Assembly: GCA_021414115.1 (NCBI GenBank)
Contig: JAIOPD010000002.1
Location: 1 to 37,469, forward strand
Reading direction: 5' to 3'
Source: Planctomycetia bacterium
GTDB lineage: Bacteria > Planctomycetota > Planctomycetia > Pirellulales > UBA1268
DNA: 37,469 bases
The position numbers and the translations under genes are program-made. The notes below the pieces were generated by a model. That model worked only from the letters and a program-made list of their open reading frames with translations. It was not told the origin of the DNA and made no database searches. Of this stretch, positions 1 to 6,565 are shown piece after piece. Positions within the stretch are counted from its first letter, which is position 1, and each line of letters starts with the position of its first letter.

Positions 1-1
1 C

Positions 2-1285
2 CGCATCCTGGAGATCGACCGCGGGCGGATCTTCGACTGGTCGTGCGACTACGACACGTTCCTCGTCCGCAAGGAGGCGGCGATCGCCGCCGAGGAGAAG
101 CAGAACGCGCTCTTCGACAAGAAGCTCGCGCAGGAGGAGGTCTGGATCCGGACCGGCATCAAGGCGCGGCGCACCCGCAACGAGGGCCGCGTGCGGGCGC
201 TCGAGTCGATGCGGCGGGATCGCGCCGCCCGGCGGAGCCAGGTCGGCAAGACGAGCCTCCGGATCCAGGAGGCCCAGCGGAGCGGGGCATTGGTAGCCGC
301 GGTCGAGGAGGTGTCGTTTGGCCACGGCGAGCGGCCGATCCTCAGGGACTTTTCGGCGACGGTGATGCGGGGCGACCGGATTGGCATCGTCGGCCCCAAC
401 GGCGCGGGCAAGACCACGCTGCTGCGGCTGCTGCTCGGCTCGCTCGAACCCGGATCGGGGAGCGTGCGGCTGGGCACCAACCTGCAGGTGGCGTTCTTTG
501 ATCAGCTCCGCGAGCAGCTCGACGACGAGAAGAGCGTGGCCGACAACGTCAGCGACGGCTACGAGACGGTCCTGATCGACGGCAAGCCGCGGCACGTGCT
601 CGGCTATCTCCAGGATTTTCTTTTCGAGCCGGAGCGGGCCCGGATGCCGGTGAAGTTTCTCTCCGGCGGGGAGCGGAATCGCGTGCTCCTGGCCCGCCAC
701 TTCGCCAAGCCCGCCAACGTGATCGTGCTCGACGAGCCGACCAACGACCTCGACGCCGAGACGCTCGAACTGCTCGAGGAGCGGCTCGCGGAGTTTGCGG
801 GCACGGTGCTGGTGGTCAGCCACGACCGCGCGTTTCTCGACAACGTGGTCACGAGCCTGCTCGTGTTCGAGCCGCAGGCCGCGACGGCCCGCGGCGATGC
901 CCGGCCCGCGCACGGGGTGCGGGAATACGTTGGCGGCTATTCCGACTGGCTGCGGCAGCGTGAGCCGGCGGGGGAGCCGAAGGCGGCGGCCGCGTCGCGG
1001 AAGGGGGCGGAGCCCGAGCAGAAGGATCCCGTGGCGATGGCCGGGAAGCGAAAGAAGCTTTCGTTCAAGGAGCAGCAGGAGCTCGCCGCCCTGCCGGCGG
1101 TGATCGAGTCGCTGGAGACGGCGATTGCCGCCATGCATGCCGCGATGACCGCGGCCGACTACTACCGTCAACCGGGCGACGTGCTGGCTGTCGAGAAGGG
1201 CCGGCTCGACGACGCCGAGCGGAAGCTCGCCGAGGCCTTCACCCGCTGGGAAGCCCTCGAAGCCGGTGAACACGGCTCGAAGTGA
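2..1285 (+). CDS. uup: ABC-F family ATPase, Uup-like (5' truncated by window edge)
   Basis: This soluble tandem-ABC ATPase belongs to the ABC-F group, which has no membrane domain; members act on ribosomes, and Uup homologues also bind branched DNA. The frame is open from base 2, so the start and the first ATPase domain lie outside the window. Visible parts are the end of the first domain (EIDRGRIFDW), the charged inter-domain linker rich in Lys, Arg and Glu, and the complete second ATPase domain. That domain has Walker A GPNGAGKTT at about 388-414, signature LSGGERNR at about 658-681, Walker B VIVLDEPTND at about 721-750 and the switch His in VVSHDRAF. A C-terminal basic, Ala-rich linker and a predicted coiled-coil hairpin follow (about 1050-1280), typical of Uup rather than of the short ABC-F members. 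The stop overlaps the GTG start of the next gene, so the two are probably co-transcribed. The family call is firm; the Uup subtype rests on the C-terminal coiled coil. Confidence 0.93.
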   Translation, partial: RILEIDRGRIFDWSCDYDTFLVRKEAAIAAEEKQNALFDKKLAQEEVWIRTGIKARRTRNEGRVRALESMRRDRAARRSQVGKTSLRIQEAQRSGALVAAVEEVSFGHGERPILRDFSATVMRGDRIGIVGPNGAGKTTLLRLLLGSLEPGSGSVRLGTNLQVAFFDQLREQLDDEKSVADNVSDGYETVLIDGKPRHVLGYLQDFLFEPERARMPVKFLSGGERNRVLLARHFAKPANVIVLDEPTNDLDAETLELLEERLAEFAGTVLVVSHDRAFLDNVVTSLLVFEPQAATARGDARPAHGVREYVGGYSDWLRQREPAGEPKAAAASRKGAEPEQKDPVAMAGKRKKLSFKEQQELAALPAVIESLETAIAAMHAAMTAADYYRQPGDVLAVEKGRLDDAERKLAEAFTRWEALEAGEHGSK

Positions 1286-1992
1286 ACCGGAGGTTGTCCG
1301 TGCCGTCACCCATCCACCAGCCCGGCCCGACGGCGACGAACGTGCGCACGCAGAACGGCACGGTGCTCGAGGCCCCGGCGGACTGGGTGCTCCTGCCTCC
1401 CGGAGACCCGGGGCTCACTCGCCGCGTGAAGGCGGCGGGCGACCACTGGGTGGTGCAGGAACGGCGCGGCCGAAAGATGTTTTCGCGGGGCGTGTGGGCG
1501 GCCCGCGCGACCATCGAGCGGATTCGCGAGGAGCTCGCGGCGGAACGCTCGACGGAGCAGTTTGCCAAGCGGCAGGCGTCGGCCGCGAAGCGGCGGGAGA
1601 AGGTGCAGGCGGAATACGTCGGCGACTTTCACGCCGCCGTGAAAGACTTCCTGCGGTTTCACGACCGGCATGCCGAGTTTGCCGAACGGTTCGCGACCGC
1701 CGTCACCACGCACGCCACGCCCGTCGGCAGCGGCACGGTGGCCCGCACCGAGCGGATCCCGATCGAGCGCCGGGCCGAGGCGGCGGTGATCGCCTGGATG
1801 CGGCATCAGACGACGGCCTACGACTCGATGCAGATCGCGCGGGTGAAAGGCAAGCGGCGTGAAGTGCGGCGGATGCTGGCCCAGCGGTCGCAGGAGCTAT
1901 TGCACCGCTATCGGCTCGACGAACCCGTCACCGCGGGCTGCCCGCTCGCGCGAGCGCTCGGGAACGGGAAGGCGAGGGTGGGCGATCCTTGA
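1282..1992 (+). CDS. DUF2293 domain-containing protein
   Basis: A 236-residue protein of unknown function. It begins at a GTG that overlaps the stop of the ABC-F gene by four bases, which suggests translational coupling. The C-terminal half carries the block AVIAWMRHQTTAYDSM followed by KGKRREVRRMLAQRS and LLHRYR, which I recognise as the DUF2293 signature (basic helical, often annotated as a conserved hypothetical). The N-terminal part (about residues 25-75) is a short beta-rich stretch with DWVLLPPGDPGLTRRVKAAG, and the middle is a Lys/Arg-rich helix. No signal peptide or membrane segment is seen, so a cytoplasmic location is expected. The high content of basic residues would suit nucleic-acid binding, but that is inference only. 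Confidence 0.85.
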   Translation: MNRRLSVPSPIHQPGPTATNVRTQNGTVLEAPADWVLLPPGDPGLTRRVKAAGDHWVVQERRGRKMFSRGVWAARATIERIREELAAERSTEQFAKRQASAAKRREKVQAEYVGDFHAAVKDFLRFHDRHAEFAERFATAVTTHATPVGSGTVARTERIPIERRAEAAVIAWMRHQTTAYDSMQIARVKGKRREVRRMLAQRSQELLHRYRLDEPVTAGCPLARALGNGKARVGDP

Positions 1993-2014
1993 GTCGTGGC
2001 CTCGGGTGCTCGGG

Positions 2015-2038
2015 AAGCCCGGAGCGCCAGCGACGGGT
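2015..2038. repeat. Short dispersed repeat, copy 1 (24 bp)
   Basis: This 24-base intergenic stretch just after the DUF2293 gene recurs in inverted orientation at 14771-14794 with 22 of 24 bases identical by eye. It is high in GC and lies between genes in both places, consistent with a genome-wide dispersed element. Confidence 0.6.
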
Positions 2039-2059
2039 AAACGGGCGGCGCTGCGTGAG

Positions 2060-2156
2060 GGTCATGCGGAGCGGGTTGGTGTGGAGGGCGTATGCCCCGC
2101 GCTCGCGCTTGGGGCTTCCCGACGGAGGAGCCCAGCGAGGCGTGAGGCGTGGTGAT
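2060..2156. repeat. Dispersed intergenic repeat, copy A (about 90-97 bp)
   Basis: This direct repeat of the sequence at 3339-3426 sits immediately upstream of the SMP-30 gene, as the other copy sits immediately downstream. The core (2082-2121) holds a GGAGGGCGTAT segment, the sequence GCGCTCGCGCTTGGGGCTTCC, and then a GTGAGGCGTGGT end. Copy A has a roughly 8-base insertion relative to copy B after the GACGG/GCCGG position. Such elements read as spurious peptides of PKRERG type on the minus strand. I see no coding function. The rest of 1993-2266 contains no other recognisable feature. Confidence 0.7.
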
Positions 2157-2266
2157 CCGCGGGGCTCGATCGATGTGCTTGCCCGCTTGGCCGGCGCTCC
2201 CTTGCGACGGCAATCGCTATCATGGTGATCCCGAGTCACGGTGTTTCGTGCCAGCTGAGCAACCCC

Positions 2267-3304
2267 ATGTGTCGCGTCCATTTCACGATTATCGTCGTCG
2301 CCGTGTCCCTCGTCGTGACCGCGACCGTCCGCGTGGCGGAGGGCGGGCCCGCCGATCTGCTGCCCACGGTCGGCTCGATCGAACGGCTCGACCCGCGATT
2401 CGACGGGCTCGTGCCGCAGGCCGCGGTGATCGAGGTGCTCGCCGGCGACTTCGCATGGGCGGAGGGGCCGGTGTGGTTGAAAAAGGAAGGGGCGCTCCTG
2501 TTCAGCGACATTCCCCGCAACCGCGTCTACCGTTGGCAGCCGGGAAAGGGGCTTGCGGTGTTCCTCGAGCCGGCCGGCTTCACGGGCCCCGGCGCCTACG
2601 GCAACGAGCGCGGCAGCAACGGGCTCACGCTCGATCGCGACGGGAGTCTCATCTCCTGCGAGCACGGCGACCGCCGCGTCAGCCGGTTGACGCCCGGCGG
2701 AGGCAAGCGGACCGTGGCCGATGCCTATCGCGGCAAACGGTTCAACAGCCCCAACGACTGTGCGGTCCACTCCTCCGGGGCGATCTACTTCACCGACCCG
2801 CCCTACGGGCTGCCCAAGGGCTGGGACGACGACCGCCGCGAACTCGACTTCTGCGGTGTCTATCGGGTTGCTCCCGACGGGGCGGTCACGTTGCTCTGCG
2901 ACACGATGACCCGCCCGAACGGGATCTGCTTCTCACCTGACGAGAAGAGGCTGTACGTCGCCCAGTCGGATCCGCAGGCGCCGCTGTGGAAGGTCTTCGA
3001 GGTGCAGGCCGATGGCACGCTCGACGAAGGCAAAACCTTCTTCGACGGCACCCGCCTGTGTCAGGAGCGAAAGCAGGGCCTTCCCGACGGCCTCAAGGTG
3101 GACGACCAGGGCAACGTGTTCGCGACGGGGCCGGGCGGCGTGCTGGTCATCGCCCCGGACGGCACGCATCTGGGCACGTTTCTCACCGGTCAGGCGACGG
3201 CCAACTGTGGCTTCGGCGACGACGGCAAAACGCTCTATATCACGGCCGATGCCTACCTGTGCCGTGTCAGGCTGACGACGAGCGGCCCGCTGCCGGGGCC
3301 GTGA
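2267..3304 (+). CDS. SMP-30/gluconolactonase/LRE family exported protein
   Basis: This predicted six-bladed beta-propeller of the SMP-30/gluconolactonase family contains metal-dependent lactonases such as gluconolactonase. The family's metal-ligand and substrate motifs are visible: the early Glu in WAEGPVW, Asn in GSNGLTLDRDGSL, Asn and Asp in SPNDCAV...IYFTDPPYG, RPNGICFSPDEKRLYV, and Asp in GLPDGLKVDDQGNVF. The reading frame is open from 2222, but the ATG at 2267 gives a compact signal peptide (hydrophobic TIIVVAVSLVVTATV, then AEG), so I prefer it. This yields 345 residues, slightly longer than the usual 300 because of the leader. The protein is probably periplasmic. The gene stands alone between two copies of a dispersed repeat and runs convergent with the BrkB-like gene. 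Substrate cannot be inferred. Confidence 0.88.
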   Translation: MCRVHFTIIVVAVSLVVTATVRVAEGGPADLLPTVGSIERLDPRFDGLVPQAAVIEVLAGDFAWAEGPVWLKKEGALLFSDIPRNRVYRWQPGKGLAVFLEPAGFTGPGAYGNERGSNGLTLDRDGSLISCEHGDRRVSRLTPGGGKRTVADAYRGKRFNSPNDCAVHSSGAIYFTDPPYGLPKGWDDDRRELDFCGVYRVAPDGAVTLLCDTMTRPNGICFSPDEKRLYVAQSDPQAPLWKVFEVQADGTLDEGKTFFDGTRLCQERKQGLPDGLKVDDQGNVFATGPGGVLVIAPDGTHLGTFLTGQATANCGFGDDGKTLYITADAYLCRVRLTTSGPLPGP

Positions 3305-3338
3305 CCGCCGTCGCCTTTTGGCGGGTGGCGACCTCGAA

Positions 3339-3426
3339 CGTATCGCGGAGCGAGACGGGGTGGAGGGCGTATACCCCGCGCTCGCGCTTGGGGCTTCCTG
3401 CCGGGAGGCGGTGAGGCGTGGTAGAT
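3339..3426. repeat. Dispersed intergenic repeat, copy B (about 88 bp)
   Basis: This is the direct-repeat partner of 2060-2156. It shares the CGCGGAGCG segment, a GGAGGGCGTATRCCCCGCGC core and the terminal GTGAGGCGTGGT. It begins about 35 bases after the SMP-30 stop and ends about 20 bases before the end of the convergent BrkB-like gene. Confidence 0.7.
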
Positions 3427-3444
3427 CGTTCGGCTCGGGGCGCG

Positions 3445-4809
3445 CTATCCCATCGACAGACGGCCCAGCCCGGCGAGCGTGGTATTGGCAGCGAGTTCGC
3501 GCTGCGAATGCCGGAGCGCCTCGATGGCTCGCGACTTTCGTCGGCCGTTCCGCTCGTGCAGCATGCCGTGGCCAAACTCGATCAGGCTTTCGGCGGTGAT
3601 GTCTTCCGGCGGTCGGGCGAGCGTGTAGGCCGACTCGACGCCGGCGACGCGATGCACGAAGCCCTGCGCCACGAGCTTTCCGAGGATCTCGGCCGCGACC
3701 GGCTCCGGCAGGCCCGTCTCTTCCACCACATGGACGAGCGAGACCGCCTGCCCCGACTCGAAGCCCTCGGCGACCACCTCCATCAAGAGCAGGACCGAGG
3801 TCGAGTCGACCATGCCCCCCTTGAGTCGCATTCGCTCCATCTCCTCGAGTTCGTCCCGCCGCCCGCCGAGCCGCTGCACGATCGCGGCCACTTCGACGCC
3901 GAACAGGATGCAAATCCACATCGCGTAGGTCCAGATCATGAGCACCGGCACGAAACCGAGCGGGCCGTAGAGCTGGCTGAACGAGAACGCGTTGTTGACG
4001 TAGGCCGCGAGGCCGACCTTGCCCACGTGGAGCAGCACCGCCGAGACGAACGCGCCGCCCACGGCCGACCGCCACGAGACGTGGGTGTTGGGGAGGAGCA
4101 CGAACGTGCCCAGCAGCATGAGCGTGATCAGACCGATACTCCAGACCACGCCGAGCAGGCGGATCAGCGAGCCGCTGGCGTCGACGGAGGCGATCCAGCG
4201 GCCGACGTGGGTGTCGACGAGAAACAAGAGCGCGATGCCAATCGGTCCGACCGTGAGCACCGTCCAGTAGACGGGCACCCGCCGCAGCCACGGCCGCCCC
4301 TGCGGCGCGCGATAGATCGTGTTGAAGCAGTCCTCCACCGTCACCATCATCGCCACGGCGGCATACATCATCACCGCGAGGCCGAGGAGGCCGAGGGTCT
4401 CGAGGTCGATCGTGCCGAACTTGCCGATCATGTCTTCGAGCCAGGTTCCCAGCGAGATGCTCTCCACGCCTCCGGTCGCAGCGGCCCCGTCGGCCGGCAT
4501 GATGCGGACGGCGTCGAGCCCCGCGGTCTGCACGAGCTGATGGACGAGCGACTGCAGCTTGTCCACCCCCTGCATGCCCTTGAAGAGGGCCGTGCTCACG
4601 ATCGCCAGCGGCATCAGCGCGAAGAGCGTGTGAAACGCGAGCGCCGCGGCCATCTGCAGGGCCCGGTCCTGCTGGAGCTGCCGGGCACCGACGCGGGCGA
4701 GGTCGTACCAGAACCTCGCGGTGGCCTGCCAATGCGTGAGCTCCTCGCGAGGGTGCGTGACCACGCGGGTGGTCCATTCCACGGCGTCGTGGATGAAGGT
4801 GCGAAGCAT
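3445..4809 (-). CDS. YihY/virulence factor BrkB family inner-membrane protein
   Basis: A 454-residue polytopic membrane protein of the YihY/BrkB family. The family is widespread, its function is unresolved, and it was historically misnamed RNase BN. The conserved family start is clear: ALQMAAALAFHTLFALMPLAIVSTALFKGM, with about six hydrophobic segments through residue 320, including LLGLAVMMYAAVAMMVTVEDCFNTIYRA (the family's N-x-I-Y/W-R-A block), YWTVLTVGPIGIALLFLV and the GPLGFVPVLMIWTYAMWICILFGVEVA block. Beyond the usual membrane core there is a cytoplasmic C-terminal extension (about residues 340-454). It contains a helix-turn-helix-like stretch, VVEETGLPEPVAAEILGKLVAQGFVHRV, that resembles a winged helix. 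The ATG at 4809 is well placed. The gene is divergent from the H1-like gene at 4987, with 177 bases between them that must hold both promoters; I see no convincing consensus there. Confidence 0.88.
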   Translation of the reverse strand: MLRTFIHDAVEWTTRVVTHPREELTHWQATARFWYDLARVGARQLQQDRALQMAAALAFHTLFALMPLAIVSTALFKGMQGVDKLQSLVHQLVQTAGLDAVRIMPADGAAATGGVESISLGTWLEDMIGKFGTIDLETLGLLGLAVMMYAAVAMMVTVEDCFNTIYRAPQGRPWLRRVPVYWTVLTVGPIGIALLFLVDTHVGRWIASVDASGSLIRLLGVVWSIGLITLMLLGTFVLLPNTHVSWRSAVGGAFVSAVLLHVGKVGLAAYVNNAFSFSQLYGPLGFVPVLMIWTYAMWICILFGVEVAAIVQRLGGRRDELEEMERMRLKGGMVDSTSVLLLMEVVAEGFESGQAVSLVHVVEETGLPEPVAAEILGKLVAQGFVHRVAGVESAYTLARPPEDITAESLIEFGHGMLHERNGRRKSRAIEALRHSQRELAANTTLAGLGRLSMG

Positions 4810-4986
4810 GGTGTGGTCCTCGACGGGCGGGAGATGGATGTGCGGCAGGCTGCAACTTTACCAGGGGGGCGCCCAGGCCCGCACCGGCACCGGCGATCGC
4901 AGGGTGACCGAAGCCGTGTGAATCGGATATCCTTCGCGGTCAACGACATTCCTCCCCCCGACTCACTCCAAGGAAATCACGCTCCG

Positions 4987-5508
4987 ATGGCCGACACGCT
5001 CACCGAAACCGAGGGCTGCAACCTGCTCACTCGCCTCTTCAAGGCACGGGGGTATGCGATCGCGAGGAACGTGCAGTTTCGCGAATATGGCGTCGAGTTT
5101 CACATCGACGGCTGGGATGCGAAGGCGCGGGTCGGATTCGAGTTTCTTACGAGCGAGGACGACGATCACGACGACCTCACGCTCGAGGAATACAACGCGC
5201 TGACCACGGCCCAGCGACGGGGCGAACTCGCGCTCTTCATCATCGACGAGGTGGAGCCGCTTTCGGCCGAGGACCTCGCACTGGAGGCCCACGAGTTTCT
5301 CGACGAGCTGGCCGACGCGGCCCACGCGCGACTCAAGGCCGCCGCGCGGAAGAAGGTGGCGAAGAAAGCCGCGAAGAAGAAGCCGGCGGCCACGCAGGCG
5401 ACGGCGCGAAAGACCGTGAAGAAGGCGGTGGCGAAGCCAGCCAAGAAGAAGGCGAAGAAGGCGGCGCCGAAGAAAATCGCGCAGAAGGCTCGCGGCCGGC
5501 GGTCGTAA
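4987..5508 (+). CDS. Small acidic-domain protein with histone-H1-like Lys/Ala tail
   Basis: A 173-residue protein, starting at an ATG preceded by AAGGAAA. Residues 1-115 form an acidic domain (LTRLFKARGYAIARNVQFREYGVEFHIDGW and a run of Asp/His near ASEDDDHDD) that I do not recognise. From about residue 118 to the end the chain is a low-complexity tail of KKAAKKK, KKAVAKPAKKK and KKAAPKK units, as in histone-H1-like bacterial proteins. The tail should bind DNA or other polyanions; the acidic domain may be a partner-binding module. The large open frame upstream (from 3418) runs antisense to the BrkB-like gene and is not part of this protein. The function is unknown; the DNA-binding suggestion is inference from the tail. 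Confidence 0.82.
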   Translation: MADTLTETEGCNLLTRLFKARGYAIARNVQFREYGVEFHIDGWDAKARVGFEFLTSEDDDHDDLTLEEYNALTTAQRRGELALFIIDEVEPLSAEDLALEAHEFLDELADAAHARLKAAARKKVAKKAAKKKPAATQATARKTVKKAVAKPAKKKAKKAAPKKIAQKARGRRS

Positions 5509-5539
5509 AAAAAGCTGCCGCCCCTTGCGGGGCGGCAGC
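5507..5539 (-). terminator. Strong intrinsic terminator, minus strand
   Basis: A perfect 11-bp stem (5514-5524 with 5529-5539) with a four-base loop is followed, on the minus strand, by seven consecutive T residues (complement of 5507-5513). The T-tract side shows that it serves transcription coming from higher coordinates, not primarily the plus-strand gene that ends at 5508. The nearest minus-strand coding gene stops at 5871, about 330 bases upstream. Confidence 0.85.
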
Positions 5540-5654
5540 CGTAGGAACCACTGATTCGTCATCCGTCTGGCCGCGGCGGATCACTCCGCCGATGGCGAGA
5601 CCGCGATGCCGGGATTTGGTGGGCTGCGTCAACGGCAGGCCCGTCGACTCGCCG

Positions 5655-5693
5655 CTATCGGCGCAGCCCTCCGATACAGTCACATTGCGTCAC
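5655..5693 (-). CDS. Possible 12-residue leader peptide
   Basis: GTG at 5693 is preceded by a near-perfect Shine-Dalgarno sequence with 7-base spacing and opens a 12-codon frame, MTQCDCIGGLRR, ending in TAG. The peptide is too short to judge by composition. A second GTG at 5683 in another frame opens a longer frame that runs through the terminator into the antisense of the H1-like gene, which makes that longer frame unlikely to be real. Confidence 0.25.
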   Translation of the reverse strand: MTQCDCIGGLRR

Positions 5694-5870
5694 TGAATCA
5701 CCTCCTTTGCTACGAGGAATCCCAGCCGTCGCGATCACTGTGAGATCGCCGCCAGGCGGTTCTTTCCCCAGCCGTCGCCGGGGACCGTATTTTCATTTTA
5801 GATCTCTGTCCGTCGCTGGCCAGCATTCGGTTTTCCCCGGCCTGCGCCCGGGGCGTGGCCGTGGGCTCCG

Positions 5871-6539
5871 TCAACCGACCCGGCCGAGGAAGAGGGTAGT
5901 CCAACCGCCGCCGCCGGCGTGGGCTCGGGCCCGCTCGACCGTGACGCCGAAGCCGGCCCGCCGCAGCCGCTCTGCAAATGCCGGATCGTCACCGGCGGAC
6001 CACACGGCCAGGCAGCCGCCGGGCCTGAGCGCCGCCTTTGCCGCCGTGAGGCCGGCGACGGTGTAGAGTCGGTCGTTGGCAGCCAGACTCAGGCCCTGGG
6101 CGCCGTTATCCACGTCGAGGATCACGGCATCGAAGCGGCCACGGCTCCTGCGGATCACGTCGGCGACGTCGCCTGCGATGAGCTCGACGCGTCGGTCGGC
6201 GAGAGCGTCGGCGCCGAGGCCGAAGTCAGACGACTGGTTCCAGCGGATCACGGCCGGCATGAGCTCCACGACCACGATGACGGCGTCGGGGCCCACATGG
6301 CCGAGCGCCGCCCGGAGCGTGAACCCCATGCCGAGGCCGCCGATGAGGACGGTCGCGCGGGAGCGGCTCCGGAGGCCGCCGCAGGCCAGTTCCGCGAGCC
6401 GCTCCTCCGAGTGGTGCTGTCGACTCGACATCAACTCCACTCCGCCGACGCGAATCGTGAATTCTCCGTCGCGCTCGTGCAGCGTGAGCGGCTCGCCGTC
6501 GGGTGTGGTGGCCCGGTCGCGGAGAATGGTCGGCTTCAT
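5871..6539 (-). CDS. Spermidine-synthase-like SAM-dependent methyltransferase fold protein
   Basis: A 222-residue class I methyltransferase-fold protein of the spermidine/spermine synthase-like group. Motif I appears as VLIGGLGMGFTLR (about residues 62-74), followed by motif II with an acidic end (AVIVVVELMPAVIRWNQ) and the DAVILDVDNG block (about residues 133-142), which corresponds to motif IV. A C-terminal LRPGGCLAVWSAGDD strand matches the usual LkpGG segment. The start at 6539 is chosen because the longer frame to 6647 would run into the preceding gene; the 26-base gap to that gene suggests one transcript. The substrate is not evident. The complete N-terminal beta domain of true aminopropyltransferases is short here, so polyamine synthesis is doubtful. 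Confidence 0.78.
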   Translation of the reverse strand: MKPTILRDRATTPDGEPLTLHERDGEFTIRVGGVELMSSRQHHSEERLAELACGGLRSRSRATVLIGGLGMGFTLRAALGHVGPDAVIVVVELMPAVIRWNQSSDFGLGADALADRRVELIAGDVADVIRRSRGRFDAVILDVDNGAQGLSLAANDRLYTVAGLTAAKAALRPGGCLAVWSAGDDPAFAERLRRAGFGVTVERARAHAGGGGWTTLFLGRVG

Positions 6540-6565
6540 GGAGAGGATGGGTGTCCGGGGGCCGT

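Larger units (their letters stand above)
5507..5715 (-). ncRNA. Candidate small RNA or leader-peptide transcript (unrecognised)
   Basis: This non-coding interval between convergent genes contains, on the minus strand, an unusually complete Shine-Dalgarno sequence AAAGGAGGTGATT (complement of 5697-5709). Next come a GTG with ideal 7-base spacing (5693), a stem with perfect 8-bp arms (5621-5628 with 5662-5669), a 6-bp stem with a four-base loop (about 5575-5590), and the strong terminator at 5507-5539. The 5' end is not defined; I mark it just upstream of the Shine-Dalgarno sequence. The remaining part, 5716-5870, shows no further gene. I recognise no known RNA family. An alternative is a long structured 3' UTR of the methyltransferase gene. 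Confidence 0.4.

Noticed and set aside
3418-4986. Long plus-strand open frame upstream of the H1-like gene
   Set aside because: It is antisense to the BrkB-family gene and encodes a His/Arg/Glu-rich composition typical of a shadow of GC-rich coding sequence; the real start is ATG 4987.
5333-5683. 116-residue minus-strand frame starting at GTG 5683
   Set aside because: It runs through a strong intrinsic terminator and then antisense to the Lys-rich tail of the H1-like gene, so a protein of this length is unlikely.
5693-5712. Plus-strand match to the 3' end of 16S rRNA
   Set aside because: Only about a dozen bases match and no rRNA sequence precedes them; it is better read as a Shine-Dalgarno sequence on the minus strand.
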